Assembly: GCA_011037195.1 (NCBI GenBank) | Contig: JAAEAF010000223.1 | Location: 1 to 64,000 of the forward strand | Reading direction: 5' to 3' | Length of the DNA: 64,000 nt | Source of the DNA: Triatoma infestans | Taxonomy: Eukaryota; Arthropoda; Insecta; Hemiptera; Reduviidae | Shown here: positions 33,101-45,215 of the stretch, one piece after another | Numbering within the stretch: position 1 is the first letter of the stretch | Layout: each line of letters opens with the position of its first letter | Position numbers and translations under genes: made by a program | The notes under the pieces: model-generated | What the model was told of the DNA's origin: nothing | Databases searched by the model: none | The model's input: only the letters and a program-made list of their open reading frames with translations

Positions 33101-36100
33101 TCAGACAGCGACCTTTCATGAAACTCCATTGTGCACATCTCCCATACTTCCCATCTTAATTTGCTTCCATAATTATTTTCATACATCTGTATGCTGAATT
33201 TTTGTTAACATAATTTCAACTTCTATCACTTTGGATAGTTGAATTTAATTAAAATTAATTAAAATAATTGATCAGAAGAGTTTATGAATCAAGAAAATAC
33301 TGTACTTCTCCTAGGTTATGGAAATGTTTGAATATATTGGAACAGATTTGTGTGGTTTCCACTAGTTCTGATATTACTGATTTCAGTACTGGGGATAATG
33401 GGCTGGACACCTTGATACAAATCACCAAATAGAACACTGTGCCTAGGAAACCTGAACAGGTACCACTGGTTCTTTTTTAAATGCCAAAATATAACCCGCC
33501 TAAATGTGGGCTTTGGTTGTATTATTTATAGCCAAACCAACAGAAGACTTATTTCCCAAGGATCTTCAGCAGACATTATTGGACAATAGAAGATTATGGT
33601 CAAACTCAGTATGTCAATTCCTTTCTTTGAAGGTACTTAGTTTGTCTAGCATAAATGATTGATTTTTATCACTAGAAGACAAAACTGGCGAGCGGAAGAG
33701 TATGGTATAGCAACCGCATGCACTACTAAAAATATAAACTAAGATTATAAAGAATCTGAAAAAGAAATAAAGGAAACAGAGTTGATTTTTTTTGTTTTAA
33801 TCCTCTGAAATACTTCAGATATTAGACTTCGTGCTGCCCAGCAATTTTGCTTCAATATCAAGGTTAGAATAATTCCTCTATGCTCTAAGTGCACCTCGGA
33901 ACTCTGATTAGTTTGCACAACTTTAAATGAGGACTATCGATACTTCCGGCCACACATAAGTTGCTGGACAAAGCTCTATATATAGAAGACTCAAACAGCT
34001 ATATATATTACTGAATTAATATATCAAAAATAATATAAGTATAATTACTTGTTCATGCTTTGCATGGCTCTAGACACTCCTTTCATGGCTTGTGCCATGG
34101 CGTTTTGTGAACGTAGTGTCTGAATCTTCAAAGAGACTGCCTGAATGTTTGCTTTCATAAGCATGAACTTATTTTCATATCGCCTAGTTCTTACTAAATC
34201 CTTGGCCATAATTTTTACAGCTTCCTATAAAAAAAATAATTGACTTTGCTAATCATAATTTATTACTTCTAGCTTCAGTTTCTTTGTGTTTTTTTTTTTT
34301 TTTTTTGACAAAGACTAATGTATTTTTTGAAAATATAAATATGGCTGGAGTAAATGTTTATATTAAGCAATATTACATTATTTTAAAAAACGCTTCAAGC
34401 TTTTTTGAAAAGGTGTGCTCTGCACAGATTATGGTTTAACAAAATTTTAGGCCAGCAATAAGAGTCTTAAGACATAACCACGATCTGGGGACGAGCACTG
34501 GAGAATTTTCGATACAGGGTTGGAAGCATATCATAAATGTACAGAGCTGGGAAATATCTTCCTAAAAAAGTTAGGATTTTTCGTTTCATTAAAGGAACTA
34601 CAAGGAAAAAATAATATTTTATCAAGTCTAACAAATAAATCAATGGGTTAGTTTGGCGATTCCCAACCGGGGGCCATATGGCCAATGGCCCTCCAGAATA
34701 TTCCAAGGAGGCCACGGTACGAGACTAGGGAACCATAGAAGAAAGCATAGAATATTTGTAGTGAGTCAATATGACGAAGTCCGCACTTGCATCATTTTCT
34801 GCAAAATTCTGCTACAGAGCGATTACCGTTATTATTCCACGCTGAGGGAGAATACTAGAATTGCTACCAACGTCAATCGGGTGAATTATCTACTCAGTCA
34901 AACACGGAATCGCCTGAATGTAATTGACAAAGGTACTTGAGGTTATCTCACATTTCAACAGCATTGGATTTTAATAAATTTGTTTCTGTTCATCAATCAT
35001 AATGCTCTCATCAATAATAATAATAAAAAAAAGTACTTTTAATTCTGAAAATATAATTATACGCATTTCTATGATTTGTATGCATTTTGAAGTGTGATCC
35101 ATTCAAAGCAACATTATCTACCTATATATTATAGGCAACACAGGAATAAACCCCTAGGAACAAGCCCGGGAACAGAAGCAAGCGGGAATTATTCCTTAAA
35201 TGCTCACTTGAAGGGCCCTGTTTTAGGGCAAGGGGCCACAGGTAAAAAAAAGTCTAAAAGGGATAACGGTTGGAAACCCTTGTTTAGACAAATCAACCTA
35301 CTCTGAAGCAGATTTGAACCAAATTTGGTGTGAAACACATACACACACGCATAAATATATAAGGACTTACTTTTGCTGCAATTATCACAGACAATTTTTT
35401 CAATTTAGAATTTAACATTTTCATATATGTGTAAATACCTACACTATTCTGAAATACTAGTTCAGAGGAAAGCCTAAAGCTGGAGCTCCTCCAAATCCCT
35501 AAAATGAATTTGCCCGGAAAAATATTTCACATTTAATTGATAGTCCTATATATGTTAAATTGGTATAAGAAAAATTAGTGCCGAAACGTAAACAAAAAAA
35601 AAATATTGCATCACACTTCTGGTGGGAGTATGTAAACGAAAACCATGGTAAATCCCCCTTATATCTATAAACGGAACACTAATTTCCAGCTTCATGCAAT
35701 TTTTCAAACATTTTGTTCAACATACACACACACACACACACACACAATCCGCTAAAAACTTGTCATCGTAGTCTGAGCGTCAAATAAGAGGATCTCTTAT
35801 TGAAACCTCTATCTGGTGAAAACGCAATTTTAACAATTCGATATTTAATGTTTAAGCAATTCACTATTTCACTTATCCCGATCAAACACATTCAGTTGTG
35901 AGAGAAAAATATTAGGTTCACCAATAGGAAAAGGTTCGTCCAACAGCACACATCGAAACTCTACTAAGAGTCAGTCACATATGATCCCAAAAAATCCCAA
36001 ATGCGAATTTTTAACTTCTCTTCTCACCAAACATGTGCTGCAACAACTCCCTTCATGGACTGGAACTCTTGTGTGAGGATAAGACATCAGCCGTTCAAAG

Positions 36101-36965
36101 AAGTGTTCACAAAAAATGTTTTACTCTGGAAATCCTTTTGGAACTAAGTCAAGCTAAGGGGCTTTTGGACAGATAATACAGGAAGAAGTCTGAAATGTGC
36201 ATCATTCTGTGCAAAATTCTGCAAGTCTGAAATGTGCAAAAATAGAGGCTGCTTATACTAAAGGAGTTTCCTCATTAAACATTTTATAGACTCAGGTGGG
36301 AAGTAAACCTAGAACACGAAGACACCTGACGATTTTTGTGGGGAAACTAGCGAGGTTCTAATAAATCTCTTGATGGACTGCGTTGCTATTATTCAGAAAA
36401 GATTTAGAAACCTGGGAACATACTGGATGTTGGAAGAGAACATATCCGCCATAAAATCGTTCCAGGTGATGAAATTTTTGAACGAATTAATCCTGAAAGG
36501 AGTGCTTTAGATTGATATAGTGCTGTAGCAGTAGAAAACACAATAGATCGCTTTAAGTCTCAGTGCTCTATGAGTTAAAGGTTAACAACAATCTATGCTT
36601 GGAGCAGTAAGCGTGTTAGGTAAGTATGCCTATTAAAACTATGTAACAACCTAGTAATATAATAAAAACTGAAGCCAATATCAATATGCTTTGCTAACAA
36701 TATAGATTATGGTGAAATTTAGCACAAACAAATAAGTCATTTCAGCACAACACTGGCTGGGAATCGAATTACCAGCCAGCAATTTTAAAATAAATACCAT
36801 TTGTCCTTCTTTGGCCATTTTCTTTATGTCCATTATGATTTTCTTCTCCTGTTGCTCCATTCTTGCTCTTTCCCTGTCAAGGTCCCTCATCGCCTTATTA
36901 AGGGCTCGTTGATTTTTCTTAAGGAGTTCATCTGGAGTAAGTTTCTTTCCAAAAAGCCACTCCAT
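30158..36965 (-). CDS. CHMP2A: Charged multivesicular body protein 2a (ESCRT-III subunit, Vps2)
   Basis: Coding exons on the minus strand: 36798-36965, 34049-34224, 32771-32905 and 30158-30362, joining in frame to 227 residues (vertebrate CHMP2A has 222). It acts in ESCRT-III, which bends and cuts membranes from inside the neck during multivesicular-body sorting, cytokinesis and nuclear envelope sealing. The N-terminus MEWLFGKKLTPDELL, the basic helix with NQRALNKAMRDLDRER, and IMAKDLVRTRRY and NIQAVSLKIQTL match the family almost residue for residue. An acidic stretch (DAIDDAIEDEGDEEE) precedes the C-terminal MIT-interacting motif DLQARLDNLRRE, which binds Vps4. The ATG sits nine bases after an apparent acceptor (ttttttgcag), so a 5' UTR intron is likely. 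Introns hold a hAT-like MITE and other repeats. The reading frame is intact. Confidence 0.96.
30843..31824 (+). repeat. Full copy of an abundant repeat family (Helentron/HINE-like?)
   Basis: About 980 bases. It starts ACTTTCTCTTACTCC and near its end has the inverted GGAGTAAGAGAAAGT (31786-31801), followed by a hairpin GTGTGAGTGTTTCACAC (31804-31820) and CAGA, then a T-run. A (GT)n microsatellite is at about 30960-30983. The centre holds two similar modules of about 300 bases (about 31120-31430 and 31431-31740), each with a tttttcgcgattttctcaaa-like start, an acaacttttatttgaaacat-like phrase, a GGGGAGGGGT run, and an aaccggaagt-like end. No protein coding. It lies in the last intron of CHMP2A. 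A matching full copy is at 62893-63845. Confidence 0.8.
31825..32770. other. CHMP2A intron sequence without recognised features
   Basis: AT-rich. No repeat or coding signal that I can name. Confidence 0.5.
32906..34048. other. CHMP2A intron sequence, unassigned
   Basis: Contains somewhat more complex sequence at 33000-33130 and 33400-33980 that looks like decayed transposon DNA, but no frame or inverted repeat could be assigned. Confidence 0.4.
34650..35295. repeat. hAT-like MITE, putative
   Basis: Left end ggcgattcccaaccgggggc with ggccatatggccaatggccc, right end in reverse complement caagggtttccaaccgttat. The 'cccaaccg.gggccac' start with ggggccac sequence at both ends is typical of non-autonomous hAT elements. 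The inverted repeat is short and imperfect and I could not fix an 8-base duplication, so the ends are approximate. Confidence 0.5.
35325..35960 (-). repeat. Diverged copy of the abundant AGTAAGAGAAAG repeat
   Basis: Starts with ttggtgtgaaacacatacac (right end reversed) and includes agaggaaagcctaaagctgg, the gaatttgcccggaaaaat phrase of the module, a (CA)n run at 35722-35746 and the gtgaaaacgcaattttaaca left-end region. In CHMP2A intron 1. Confidence 0.6.
36290..36515 (+). pseudogene. LINE relic: C-terminal end of ORF2
   Basis: The plus strand reads FCGETSEVLINLLMDC and KRFRNLGTYWM, which parallel [15 protein letters not shown] and RRFKNLGSY of the long LINE at 1787-6260 and end in a stop after LILKGVL. 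Old and isolated, in CHMP2A intron 1. Confidence 0.6.
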
Positions 36966-38765
36966 TTTATACGGTATCTGCAAAAAAAAAATAAATACTT
37001 TTGTCTTTTTGTGTAAACTGATGTGCAAGTAATATATCTCACTATACGTCATTAATGTATATATTTTCTTCAACGCAATGATTAGCAACCCACAGCCCTG
37101 CGGACGGTATAGAATTGTAAGTACTTTCTTAAAGTACTTAGTACTTCTGGAAGGAAAGATTTGACGTTGAAGTGGAAAACTATATAGGAATATGAATTGT
37201 CTAGGAGTAATTTTAACTCTACTTAGACATATCAAACAATTTAAAACTACAATTCGATGCTTCAAAATCAGTGATTTCTAAAAAGAAATTATACAATAAA
37301 ACTATAATAATATTCTTGTTGATCCATAATTAACAATCCTTCATAACATTAAGTTTCTATCTGGCTAAGACTTAATAAACACCTTTGAGAATTTATAATC
37401 GAAAAAATACTTACAAAATGATGAAATATAAGAATAAAACATAAATGATCTTTCAAAAACCGTGATGTTAACAAGAGAGAAAAGTCAATGCCAATTCATG
37501 AAGTATACAAAAGGTTAATTTAATAACTGTTACCTGTACATCAAGCTGGTATAAATGAATGTATAAATATATAATTCCCACTCTAAGCTTATTAAAACAG
37601 TAATAATAATATAGTTAGAAAAATGGCAAATTGTCTCCAATAAAATAAAGCTAAATGAAGATAAACTTCTATTAACTTTATTTAATAAAAATAAAGGTGA
37701 ACTATTTGGCAAATCAGTTAATCTTAATTACTCAATTATGATAAGTATTAAAAGTAAATTAAAAATAATGGAATTCAAAATATTGAACCTTACTTGCACA
37801 ATATCTTGTCAATGATAACAGAAGTGATATGTAACTTAATTTTCTAGCAGGACTAAAACTTAATAACACAAGTAATGATAAAATTATTCCATTTCTTTTG
37901 GCTTCGTTTTAAATGTTATTTCATATTATACTAAATAACAAATAAATCATTAAAATAAAAATAATAATTTAAATAAACACTAATCTAAACGAGTACCGAT
38001 ATCTGTTTTGGAAATGGTTCAGCTAGCTATGTGGAGTATGTGAAGTGCTTATTTGCAAATAAAACCTCACAAGTAAGTTGGTATTTGAATTCGTATTAAT
38101 TTTTTTTTTAGTAAATTTGTTTATTTTATGTAAATAACTTAGGTAAGTAATTAGAGACATTCGTTTTTCGTTTATCCGTGTATTTTTGCAATATTAAATG
38201 TCAGCAAAGGAAAAAAAATTAAAGCGGGGGCACCCAAACTGATAACGCCCACCGTCATTGTTTTTTATTACTTGAAAACAAAACACAGACAAAGATGACA
38301 AGTAAAAATTGTACAGAATAGTTTTAGAGGAAAAATCCTTTCTAAACATTAGATCATTTTTAATAAATTCGAGCAATTCACTTTAATTTGAAGGAAACGT
38401 TTATGGTTTTCGTAAAAGGCCAGTTTTATTCGACAGGCAAATCATTGTTCTGCAGAAAGCGAACACTTTCAACTAGTATTCCTCTAAGTTAAGTGTGTTT
38501 CTAAGTTAATATTTAATATCACTCGTTTGATTTATTTTTATCCTCAACCATAAATTAACAACTTTCCTATATTTTTTTACGTTTTTGCATTTGTTTGATT
38601 ATTTTTGTTTCTTATTCGTGCAATCCCTCTGATGGAGTTCTTAGTTTCTTACCTTCTTGAACAATTCGCTACCTTGGGCTTTCATAGGCAAACAACTCAC
38701 GACTGAGCAATGAGCAAACCTGCCCAATCTTCAGACTTTTTAAAAGACGATTAAATTACGTAAAC
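36966..38765. other. Region upstream of CHMP2A
   Basis: AT-rich and gene-free. The CHMP2A 5' UTR exon and promoter should lie in it or beyond, but no motif is strong enough to call. 38640-38760 is slightly richer in GC. Confidence 0.4.
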
Positions 38766-38769
38766 TATT

Positions 38770-39320
38770 TTATGATTTCCTACACTTTTTACTTACTCAA
38801 AGTACTTTAAGACGAAATATTGCGATCCTAGCAAATTTTCGAAATTGAGTTTTTCACTGGATATACATTCTGAGGTTCCCTGAATCCGAAAAAGTGGTTT
38901 TTAGACATAGGCGTTTATATTTATGTGGGCGTGGTCACCATATTTCAAAATTAGAAAGCTGAAACTTGATATTTCGTTTAGGCGTTACCAGGGGAAGTGA
39001 CAAAAGTTATGCTCAATTTTGATCAACTGGGCAGTACCACTTTACTGAAAAGATTTTTCAATTTTTTTGCGATTTTCTCGAAAATGGCTCCAACGATTTT
39101 CTTTAAACTTGATATCCCAACAGGAAAAAAAATGGTGTCAAACACTCACACGATTTTCTCTTAGTGCAATTTACACAGCTATAATTAACAAATTTTCTTT
39201 AAACATCTAATTCTCTTACCAGATGTTTAGTTGTCTTTAATGTTATGACAATGGGAGAATCCAATCTGGTGTGAAACACTCACACGGCTTTCTGTAACTC
39301 CAATTAATACAATTTTAATA
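38770..39320 (+). repeat. Partial copies of the abundant AGTAAGAGAAAG repeat
   Basis: 38780-39120 follows the left half of the family (actttttacttactcaaagt, attgcgatc..gcaaattttcg, ttgatatttcgtttaggcgt, aaaatggctccaacgatttt), then breaks off. Two reversed right ends follow, with gtgtcaaacactcacacgat at 39136-39155 and tctggtgtgaaacactcaca at 39264-39283, each leading into an acttt/gcttt-ctc-like stretch. Confidence 0.68.
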
Positions 39321-39479
39321 AAACATTTTCTTTAAAATTGAAATGTTTAGGAACGTTTACATGGGCTGGCCATAAAAAAAAAGTGGTAAACATTATACAT
39401 ATATACCTAAGTGGTATTGTGGGCCCCTCTATCTCAAAACCATGTAGCGTCAGTTTAAATTTAAATGTTGAATATGTGG

Positions 39480-40765
39480 ATGGGTCCGCAATGTTGGATA
39501 ATATTTGGTATTTTATCCGTCGTAGCATGCATATTTCTGTTATTCCTGATCGGTTTTGGATTTTATCCATCGTCAGAGTAAATGTATCAATTTCGTGCAG
39601 AGAGTTTACTTCACCTTAAGTAATACCAGATGTTAATTTTAAATGTACTTGATAGGCCCCAAAACCCTACTAAAATCAATCTTTTAAAAAAATATTTAAA
39701 TAAAACTGGTATGTTTTCATCTGTGCATTAAGTAAGTAGTTTATGTTTATAGAAAATCGTTGTAGCCGTTTTCGAGAAAACCCCAGGGAGTTAAAGTTAT
39801 TCGGGTCCGAGATTGTTCTCACATGCCGAAATCTTGGCTAAAATAAGGAGTGATTCTTAATTTAATGACCACAAACCCAGTCCCGAAGGTCTGAAGATTT
39901 AAAATCGGTTGGTCAATACAAAAAAAAAACACAGATTATTATTACTGTTGCTTATTTTTGTTGTTTCTGCAAACGCGCAGGCGTGAACTCGGAAGCGTTA
40001 GAAGGATTAATGAAGCACGCAATTATGAAAGTTAACAAAGGCAATAAAGCTTTAATTGGCTTACCTTGAAGATGCGGTTATGAGAAGCGTAGTTGAGCCG
40101 GAGAAGCTTGAAAGACGCTAGGAAGCGAAAAAGGGTATAAAGGAGGCTGTGTATATGTGTAAATATGTTCGTGTATGGGTGTGTATGAAGGAAGTTGCGG
40201 GAAAGGTAATTAGTGAATGAAGCGGTACGGAAGCGTGCGTTCGTTGATGCGAATAAGACCTTTCGAAAGCTGGTTGGAGGCAGAGATGAAAGGCCTGTGT
40301 TGTAAACGCAATACACCCGTGGAGGCGGTAAAATTTGATGATGAAGCAGTAGATGATGACGCAGAGAACAAATACACATATACGCACGTGAAGCGAGCCA
40401 AACCACAAGTGAAGAAAAGGGATGAATAACCAGAAAAAAGGGGGTGGCTGTGGAGGGGAAACCAACATCCGGAGTCGCGAGAGAAGGCGCGAACGCGCAA
40501 GAATTGGCGGGAGAGAATTAAAAAAAGGGGAGAAACAGGATGTCTGGCCGGACGACGCGGGCGCGCGCGGAAGTTACCAATACAGACACAATCTGGCAAG
40601 ACGACGCAACAGCTTCTGACTGGTTTTGGATCCTCATCCAACTTCAGAATAAGGCTATCAAGTTCGTTGTAGAGAGTTGAGTAGAGACAATGGAGGAGAA
40701 TCCGAAACCGGTCAGCAACAATAAAAAATAAGCATGCTATGACGGATAAAATCTCAAATATATTA
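39480..40765. repeat. Long inverted-repeat element
   Basis: The left arm (about 39480-39620: ttttatccgtcgtagcatgc, ctgatcggttttggatttta, gagagtttac) is matched inverted on the right (about 40660-40755: gagagttgagtag, gaatccgaaaccggtcagca, gcatgctatgacggataaaa). Arms resemble the palindrome at 44900-45215. The 1-kb centre includes a GC-rich segment (40060-40640) with an open minus-strand frame of 143 residues that resembles no family I know. The whole may be a non-autonomous DNA transposon. Confidence 0.6.
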
Positions 40766-40874
40766 TATATATTTTATTTTATATCATATACATTTTTGTA
40801 TTGTTTGTACAATAAGGTGATCTGTAATGGCATATTTATCATTTTTACTTTTTTCTTTTTATTCATTGCTAGCA

Positions 40875-40978
40875 GGGCTAAACCTTCTGCTATTTGAAGC
40901 CCGTCTGGGGGTTCGAACCCGGAATCTCCGCATTACTAGTCCAGTGCGCTTCTACTAAGCTAATCTCGTCTCTTAACA
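40875..40978 (-). repeat. tRNA-derived SINE head
   Basis: The minus strand has a GAGATTAGCTTAGTAGAAGC A-box region and GGGTTCGAACCCCCAG as B box (about 40909-40924). It is close to a tRNA in these boxes but the arms do not pair as a cloverleaf, and it runs into repeat sequence. Confidence 0.55.
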
Positions 40979-41650
40979 TTTTTGCTTACTCTTACAATAT
41001 TGCGATCGTGCCAAACTTTCGAAGTTGCGTATTCACCATAAATATATATCTTGCGAGGTTACTAAATCGAAAAAGTGTTTTTAAAAAATTTGTCTGTTTG
41101 TATTTCTGGTCAGCTTAATTCAAAAACGGAAAATCGCGGAAAGGTGAATCTGGATATTCGTTTAGGTGCTATCAAGGAACCTGACAATAAGATTTTTACT
41201 CAATATCTCTCGCTTGGAAGTAGTTACTACTTTATTTTGAATAGATTTTTCAGTTTTTTTTTTGCGATTTTCTTGGAAACGTCTCCAACGATAATCTTTT
41301 AAATGTGTTATATCAACTTACCATACAAAACTATTTATTTGAAAAATTATTTCGGAAAAATTCAATTAAGGATGGTTCTGGTGAAGGGGTGACATTTGGC
41401 TTTCCATTACAATATATCAGAAAATTCTATTGTCTATAGAATTTAATGTGAGGCCAAAATTCCAAGTTAGCAGAAAATCGGTTTACCGCAAGTTCGACCT
41501 TTATATTATATTTCGGATGCATATATTATACAGTTTTTCATTTATATATGAAATTTGTTACTTGGTAATACCCGTATAAATAAATATATATATGAAAACT
41601 ATGTTAACTGCAGTAATAGAAAGTCGTGTGAGTATTTCACTCTAGTTTTT
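40979..41650 (+). repeat. Copy of the abundant AGTAAGAGAAAG repeat
   Basis: Left half from ttgcttactcttacaatatt and gcgatcgtgccaaactttcg, one central module (gcgattttcttggaaacgtc, gtgaaggggtgacat, caaaattccaagttagcaga), and a right end agtaatagaaagtcgtgtga at 41611-41630. It lacks the second module and is shorter than the copies at 30843 and 62893. Confidence 0.65.
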
Positions 41651-41659
41651 GAAAATATT

Positions 41660-42290
41660 GTTTTTCAAAATATATAAAATGAAAACTATATTTTTTGTTT
41701 GCGCTTATTATATATTTATTTTATTTGTCTATTTATCGTTGCTACTGTATCCATTAATTTTAATTGTGTGATAATTTTAAATTATTTGCTTCTAGCTTTT
41801 TGATATTATATCGACGAAGATTTCAATGTCCTAATCCATGTTGAATATTTATTTTTTTAAATTTATTATATCGTCATGACTAACCTATACGTTGTGTCTC
41901 TCTAACAACTTGATGTAATTTGGCAGCAACTTCTTTTTTTTTGTATTATATTAAAAAAAGTTGTTTCTCTCAACATTGTGGAAATTATATATTATTTAAT
42001 TAATACATATATTCACAGTGGCGGTTGGTGCATAAGCATTGCGACACTGCAGCACCCCAAGAAAATAGCTACAAAAATTAATTTTCAAATTTATGATTAA
42101 AAATTAATAATAACAACAATCTTTACATAATTATTATTTAAATACCATTAATAAATCCGTTTTTAAATGCCCGCTTGCAGTTTCTTGGGGAGTAGCGACC
42201 GCATGGGTTCCCACAGCTCAGTACTCCATGCACTTCGTCAAAACAGTACACAAACAAGGGTCTCCGTCTCTAGTTAACTGGCGTAAGCCA
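41660..42290. other. AT-rich intergenic sequence
   Basis: No gene or nameable repeat seen. Confidence 0.45.
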
Positions 42291-42294
42291 ACGG

Positions 42295-42524
42295 AGAAGG
42301 AAGGGGTTAGCTCGGTGGTAACGCGCTGGACTAGCAACGCGGAGGTCCCGGGTTTGAATCTAGCATGCTGCCTTAGATTTTCTCTTCCTAGGAGCCTCTA
42401 CAGCTCACTGTCCGGTGATGGCCTATGTTGTCTTTAGCTAGAAAACACTGCTCAGAGGCCGCCAGTGCACTGAGAAGGCTCGGAGGGACACAATAGATCT
42501 ATTGGAGGCAGTGCAATAATCCCC
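42295..42524 (+). repeat. tRNA-derived SINE, second family, copy 1
   Basis: Head GTTAGCTCGGTGGTAACGCG (A box) and GGGTTTGAATC (B box, 42350-42360), then the body with cctaggagcctctacagctcactg and gccagtgcactgagaaggct. The same head and body recur at 42804-42992. No cloverleaf, so not a tRNA gene. Confidence 0.78.
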
Positions 42525-42803
42525 TATAACAATCTAAATCCGTTTTTAAAATAGAATTATTTCATCAAGCGTTACTTGATACTGACGCCGCCAAATTCGG
42601 AGTGTCAAATAATGATTGCATTCGGTTATTTTCCACAAACTTCGTTTGCCTTAATAATGTGACCCCTAACTAGTGCTGTTGTAGCTGCTCGCCGGGCAGC
42701 GTTGACTGTAATACTGTATAGGTTATATAACAAAAATAAATTTTATTGTGTTCCTTAAAGGTTTAACGGCAAAATATTTGTTTTTATTCAATATTTTTTA
42801 TAA

Positions 42804-42992
42804 GGGTAGGGATAGCTAAGTGGTTAGCGCGTTGGACTCCACGCGGAGTTCCCGGGTTCCAGTCCAGTGCTACCCTAGATTTTTTTCCTAGGAGCCTCTA
42901 CAGCTCACTGTTCGGTGATGGACAGTGTTGTTGTAGCGAAAGAATACTGTCCGGAGGCCGGCAGTGCACTGAGAAGGCTCTGGGCGCTAATT
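42804..42992 (+). repeat. tRNA-derived SINE, second family, copy 2
   Basis: Head GATAGCTAAGTGGTTAGCGC and GGGTTCCAGTCC (B box variant), body with ctaggagcctctacagctca and ggcagtgcactgagaaggct, ending in an A-run. Lies 280 bases after copy 1, in the same orientation. Confidence 0.78.
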
Positions 42993-42999
42993 AAAAAAA

Positions 43000-44895
43000 A
43001 AAAATAATAATATACAATAAAATAAATATTATTTTACAGGAGGTTTATCAAGATGGGTGTTAGTGTTGAATATTAAAAAAAAAAAATTCTCTACTGACAC
43101 CAGAAAAAATTGAAATAAAAAACTAAAGTCGTTCCATTCCTAACATTATAATTCAGTAGATAGCAATTAGTACATGATTTCACAAATAACTAATTTTAAT
43201 GAAAAAGTTATTCAAAAATTTTGTGAAGCTAAAACTTGAAGAATGGATTTTATATTCAAATAATTTTTTTTTTATTTTTTTTATTAGTTACTTGAGAAAA
43301 AAATATATTAAAAAATATCCATGTGAATTTATTTCCAATTAAATTAAGTTGAATTTAGATATGTTCCGTTTTACTCATGCAGCACTCCCATTTGCAAACT
43401 TCACTGGCGGCCACTGTATATTCATTTATTTATTACATAAATGTTCGTATGAACAAAATAACTTCATAAAAGAAAAATTCACAGTTATCTCAAACTTTAT
43501 TATCTAATTTGGTTTCTAACAGGGACTTTGGACTGAAAACATGTCGGATTCATTAGATATAACTCATGTATGAAATTTTAACTATTCTCTGGCCACACAT
43601 ACATGCGGATATTCCTCTTTTTTCGTGCTTAAGGTTCTCAAAAAATTGTTTCCGGTGAATACGAAAATCTGACATGACCAAAATATTTTCTATTACAATC
43701 ACTAGAAAAAATTAAATCATTTACACTGATCAAAAAATTAAAAAAGGATTTAAAATAATTTATAAAATAATTCAACTATATATATATATATATATTTTTT
43801 TTTTAAAGATATTCTTATATATTTTGAGATATTTGAGATAAATAAAAAATTAAATAACAAATAATTTGGCTTAAAACTGAAAATAAGTAAGTTTTTTTTT
43901 GGCTATTTCAAATAGAAACTTAAGAAAACTTATAACGGCTTGAATTAAAATAAATCACTTAATTTAAACAAACAAAAAAAAAACACACACACACACACAC
44001 ACATACACATTGCGCAGTTTTATACAACGATATTTTATCAGAATAAAACCACTTAATAAAATAATTTTATAGTTTTAAAAATAACATTCCAAAACAAAAT
44101 AAGGAAAACATGTTAAATGAGCATCCTTCCTTTTCATGATATATTACAAGGCGCTGATTCTTTCTTAGGAATGTAAACTCTCTCACCAAGATATTATATC
44201 ATATTATAAGAATATTAATTATTTAATTTGATCTAAAATTAATTTTTACATATATATATAGTATATATTATATACTATATTCATATTATATATATATATA
44301 GAATTATTCTGCTGAAAATTCATATTTGACACTTATGTACAAAAATTGGTGCCAATTTTATTTATTAAAATTAATTAGAAAATATAATTTGACAGCTTGT
44401 ATATTATTATTATTATTATTGTGTATAAATCTGGAATATTTACATTTTAAATAAATATTACAGCCTTTACTTAAAACACTGGCATTTAATTTTTTATTAA
44501 TTTATTCTATTTTACTAATGTTATTAATAATATAAAGGAGAGTAATTGGCAAAAACCATTAGTATTCGAAAATCTTGCACAACATTTGATACATTATTGA
44601 ATAGGGGCTATTATTTTAAATGGAAGGCTTATGGGTTAAGGCATTCCACACATAGGCTACTCTAAAGTAACATGTTAGTGACGTAAGTTTGTAATGAGTA
44701 GCCGCCAACAAGATTGTAACAGGAATCCACAAACGGGGTTGGTTCTAATAGCAGCGCGTCCCTAATAAAACTCGACGTGGTGTTGTGGTCACGATGCTAG
44801 ATAAATTTCTAATATCAAGATTAATGAACATTTAATTTGTAATTGCCATAAAAAAGTAAAACCGAACAAAACAGTTAGTTTTGCTCAATCTAAGA
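43000..44895. other. Gene-free AT-rich region with simple repeats
   Basis: Holds a (TA)n run near 43779-43795, a (CA)n run at 43984-44003, TA-rich palindromic tracts at 44250-44300, and a (TTA)n run near 44405-44420. 43600-43700 contains a scrap of the abundant repeat (tgtttccggtgaatacgaaa). No coding signal. Confidence 0.5.
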
Positions 44896-44899
44896 ATGA

Positions 44900-45215
44900 A
44901 TCTGGTATTATATCCGTCTAGCATGCATATTTATTATCTTCCTGACCGTTTTCGGACTTTCATCCATCGTCAGAGCAAATTCACCAAGTTCGTGTAGAGA
45001 GTTCACTTCAACGTAATGTTTCTGTTACTTGTTACTCACACTGTTGGTATCCACATAACCAACAAGTGTGAGTAACAAGTAACAGAAACATTGCGTTGAA
45101 GTGAACTCTCTACACGAACTTGGTGAATTTGCTCTGACGATGGATGAAAGTCCGAACCGGTCAGGAAGATAATAAATATGCATGCTACGACGGATAAAAT
45201 ACCAGATGTTATCCA
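44900..45215. repeat. Near-perfect palindrome (foldback element), arms about 150 bp
   Basis: The left arm 44905-45050 (tatccgtctagcatgcatat, gttttcggactttcatccat, gtgtagagagttcacttcaa, acttgttactcacac) is repeated inverted at 45062-45205 with very few differences, around a centre of about 10-15 bases (tgttggtatccacataacca). Loss by recombination or slippage would be expected, so it is probably young. The arms also match the ends of 39480-40765. Confidence 0.85.

Noticed and set aside
34467..34940. Open frames on both strands around the hAT-like MITE
   Set aside because: No conserved motif; they overlap the MITE on both strands.
40210..40641. 143-residue minus-strand open frame
   Set aside because: It lies within an inverted-repeat element, has overlapping open frames on both strands as expected from GC-rich low-stop sequence, and shows no family motif. 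Kept only as part of the repeat.
42295..42365. tRNA gene
   Set aside because: A and B boxes are present, but the arms do not form a cloverleaf and the sequence continues into a repeated body shared with 42804-42992, so it is a SINE.
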